A DNA stretch of 12,439 nt from positions 1 to 12,439 of the forward strand of contig JAJZGH010000139.1 of NCBI GenBank assembly GCA_021798635.1, read 5' to 3'. Positions 12,434-12,439 of this stretch are shown here, piece after piece. The DNA comes from Planctomycetota bacterium. Its GTDB lineage: Bacteria > Planctomycetota > Phycisphaerae > WQYP01. Made by a program: the position numbers and the translations under genes. The notes beneath the pieces are model-generated. The model was not told the DNA's origin and did no database searches. It saw only the letters and a program-made list of their open reading frames with translations. Positions within the stretch are counted from its first letter, which is position 1. Each line of letters begins with the position of its first letter.

Positions 12434-12439
12434 CAGCTT

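Overview
The window looks like chromosomal DNA of a planctomycete, most likely a Phycisphaerae-like lineage. The reasons are two secreted proteins with PEP-CTERM-type tails, a LacI-family regulator beside a plant-polysaccharide esterase, a moderately GC-rich coding background, and a large multi-pass membrane protein of unknown function in a housekeeping operon. Verrucomicrobiota is the main alternative. No rRNA, tRNA, CRISPR array, transposase or phage gene is visible.

Left part (1-4369): an AT-rich control region of roughly 600 bases leads into a pectin-related locus. It carries three perfect copies of the palindrome GTGCGCAC, a perfect FNR-type box, a sigma70-like promoter whose spacer holds a degenerate copy of the palindrome, and a ~220-nt leader with two strong hairpins. 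Then follow a PEP-CTERM protein of unknown function (779-1639) with a strong intrinsic terminator, a secreted pectin methylesterase with a PEP-CTERM-like tail (1810-3087), and a LacI-family regulator (3131-4369) with an unusual N-terminal extension. The simplest reading is that the regulator, or a paralogue, acts on the GTGCGCAC sites to control surface pectin-degrading functions. A fifth copy lies at the right edge (12409-12420), next to a possible promoter, so the motif is probably used at several loci.

Middle part (4430-8767): an ArfB-type ribosome-rescue hydrolase is apparently expressed from an extended -10 promoter as a leaderless mRNA. It converges, with only 3 bases between stop codons, on a minus-strand operon. 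In transcription order the operon is NAD kinase, a ~570-residue polytopic membrane protein, and an M42-like metallo-aminopeptidase that starts with TTG and whose ribosome-binding site overlaps the preceding stop codon.

Right part (8962-12285): a PhoB-like response regulator and a PhoR-like membrane histidine kinase form a two-component pair, split by a 145-base spacer holding a REP-like hairpin. A minus-strand class I SAM-dependent methyltransferase closes the window. The most interesting unexplained material is regulatory: the multi-operator upstream region, the structured leader, the FNR box, and the leaderless arfB promoter.
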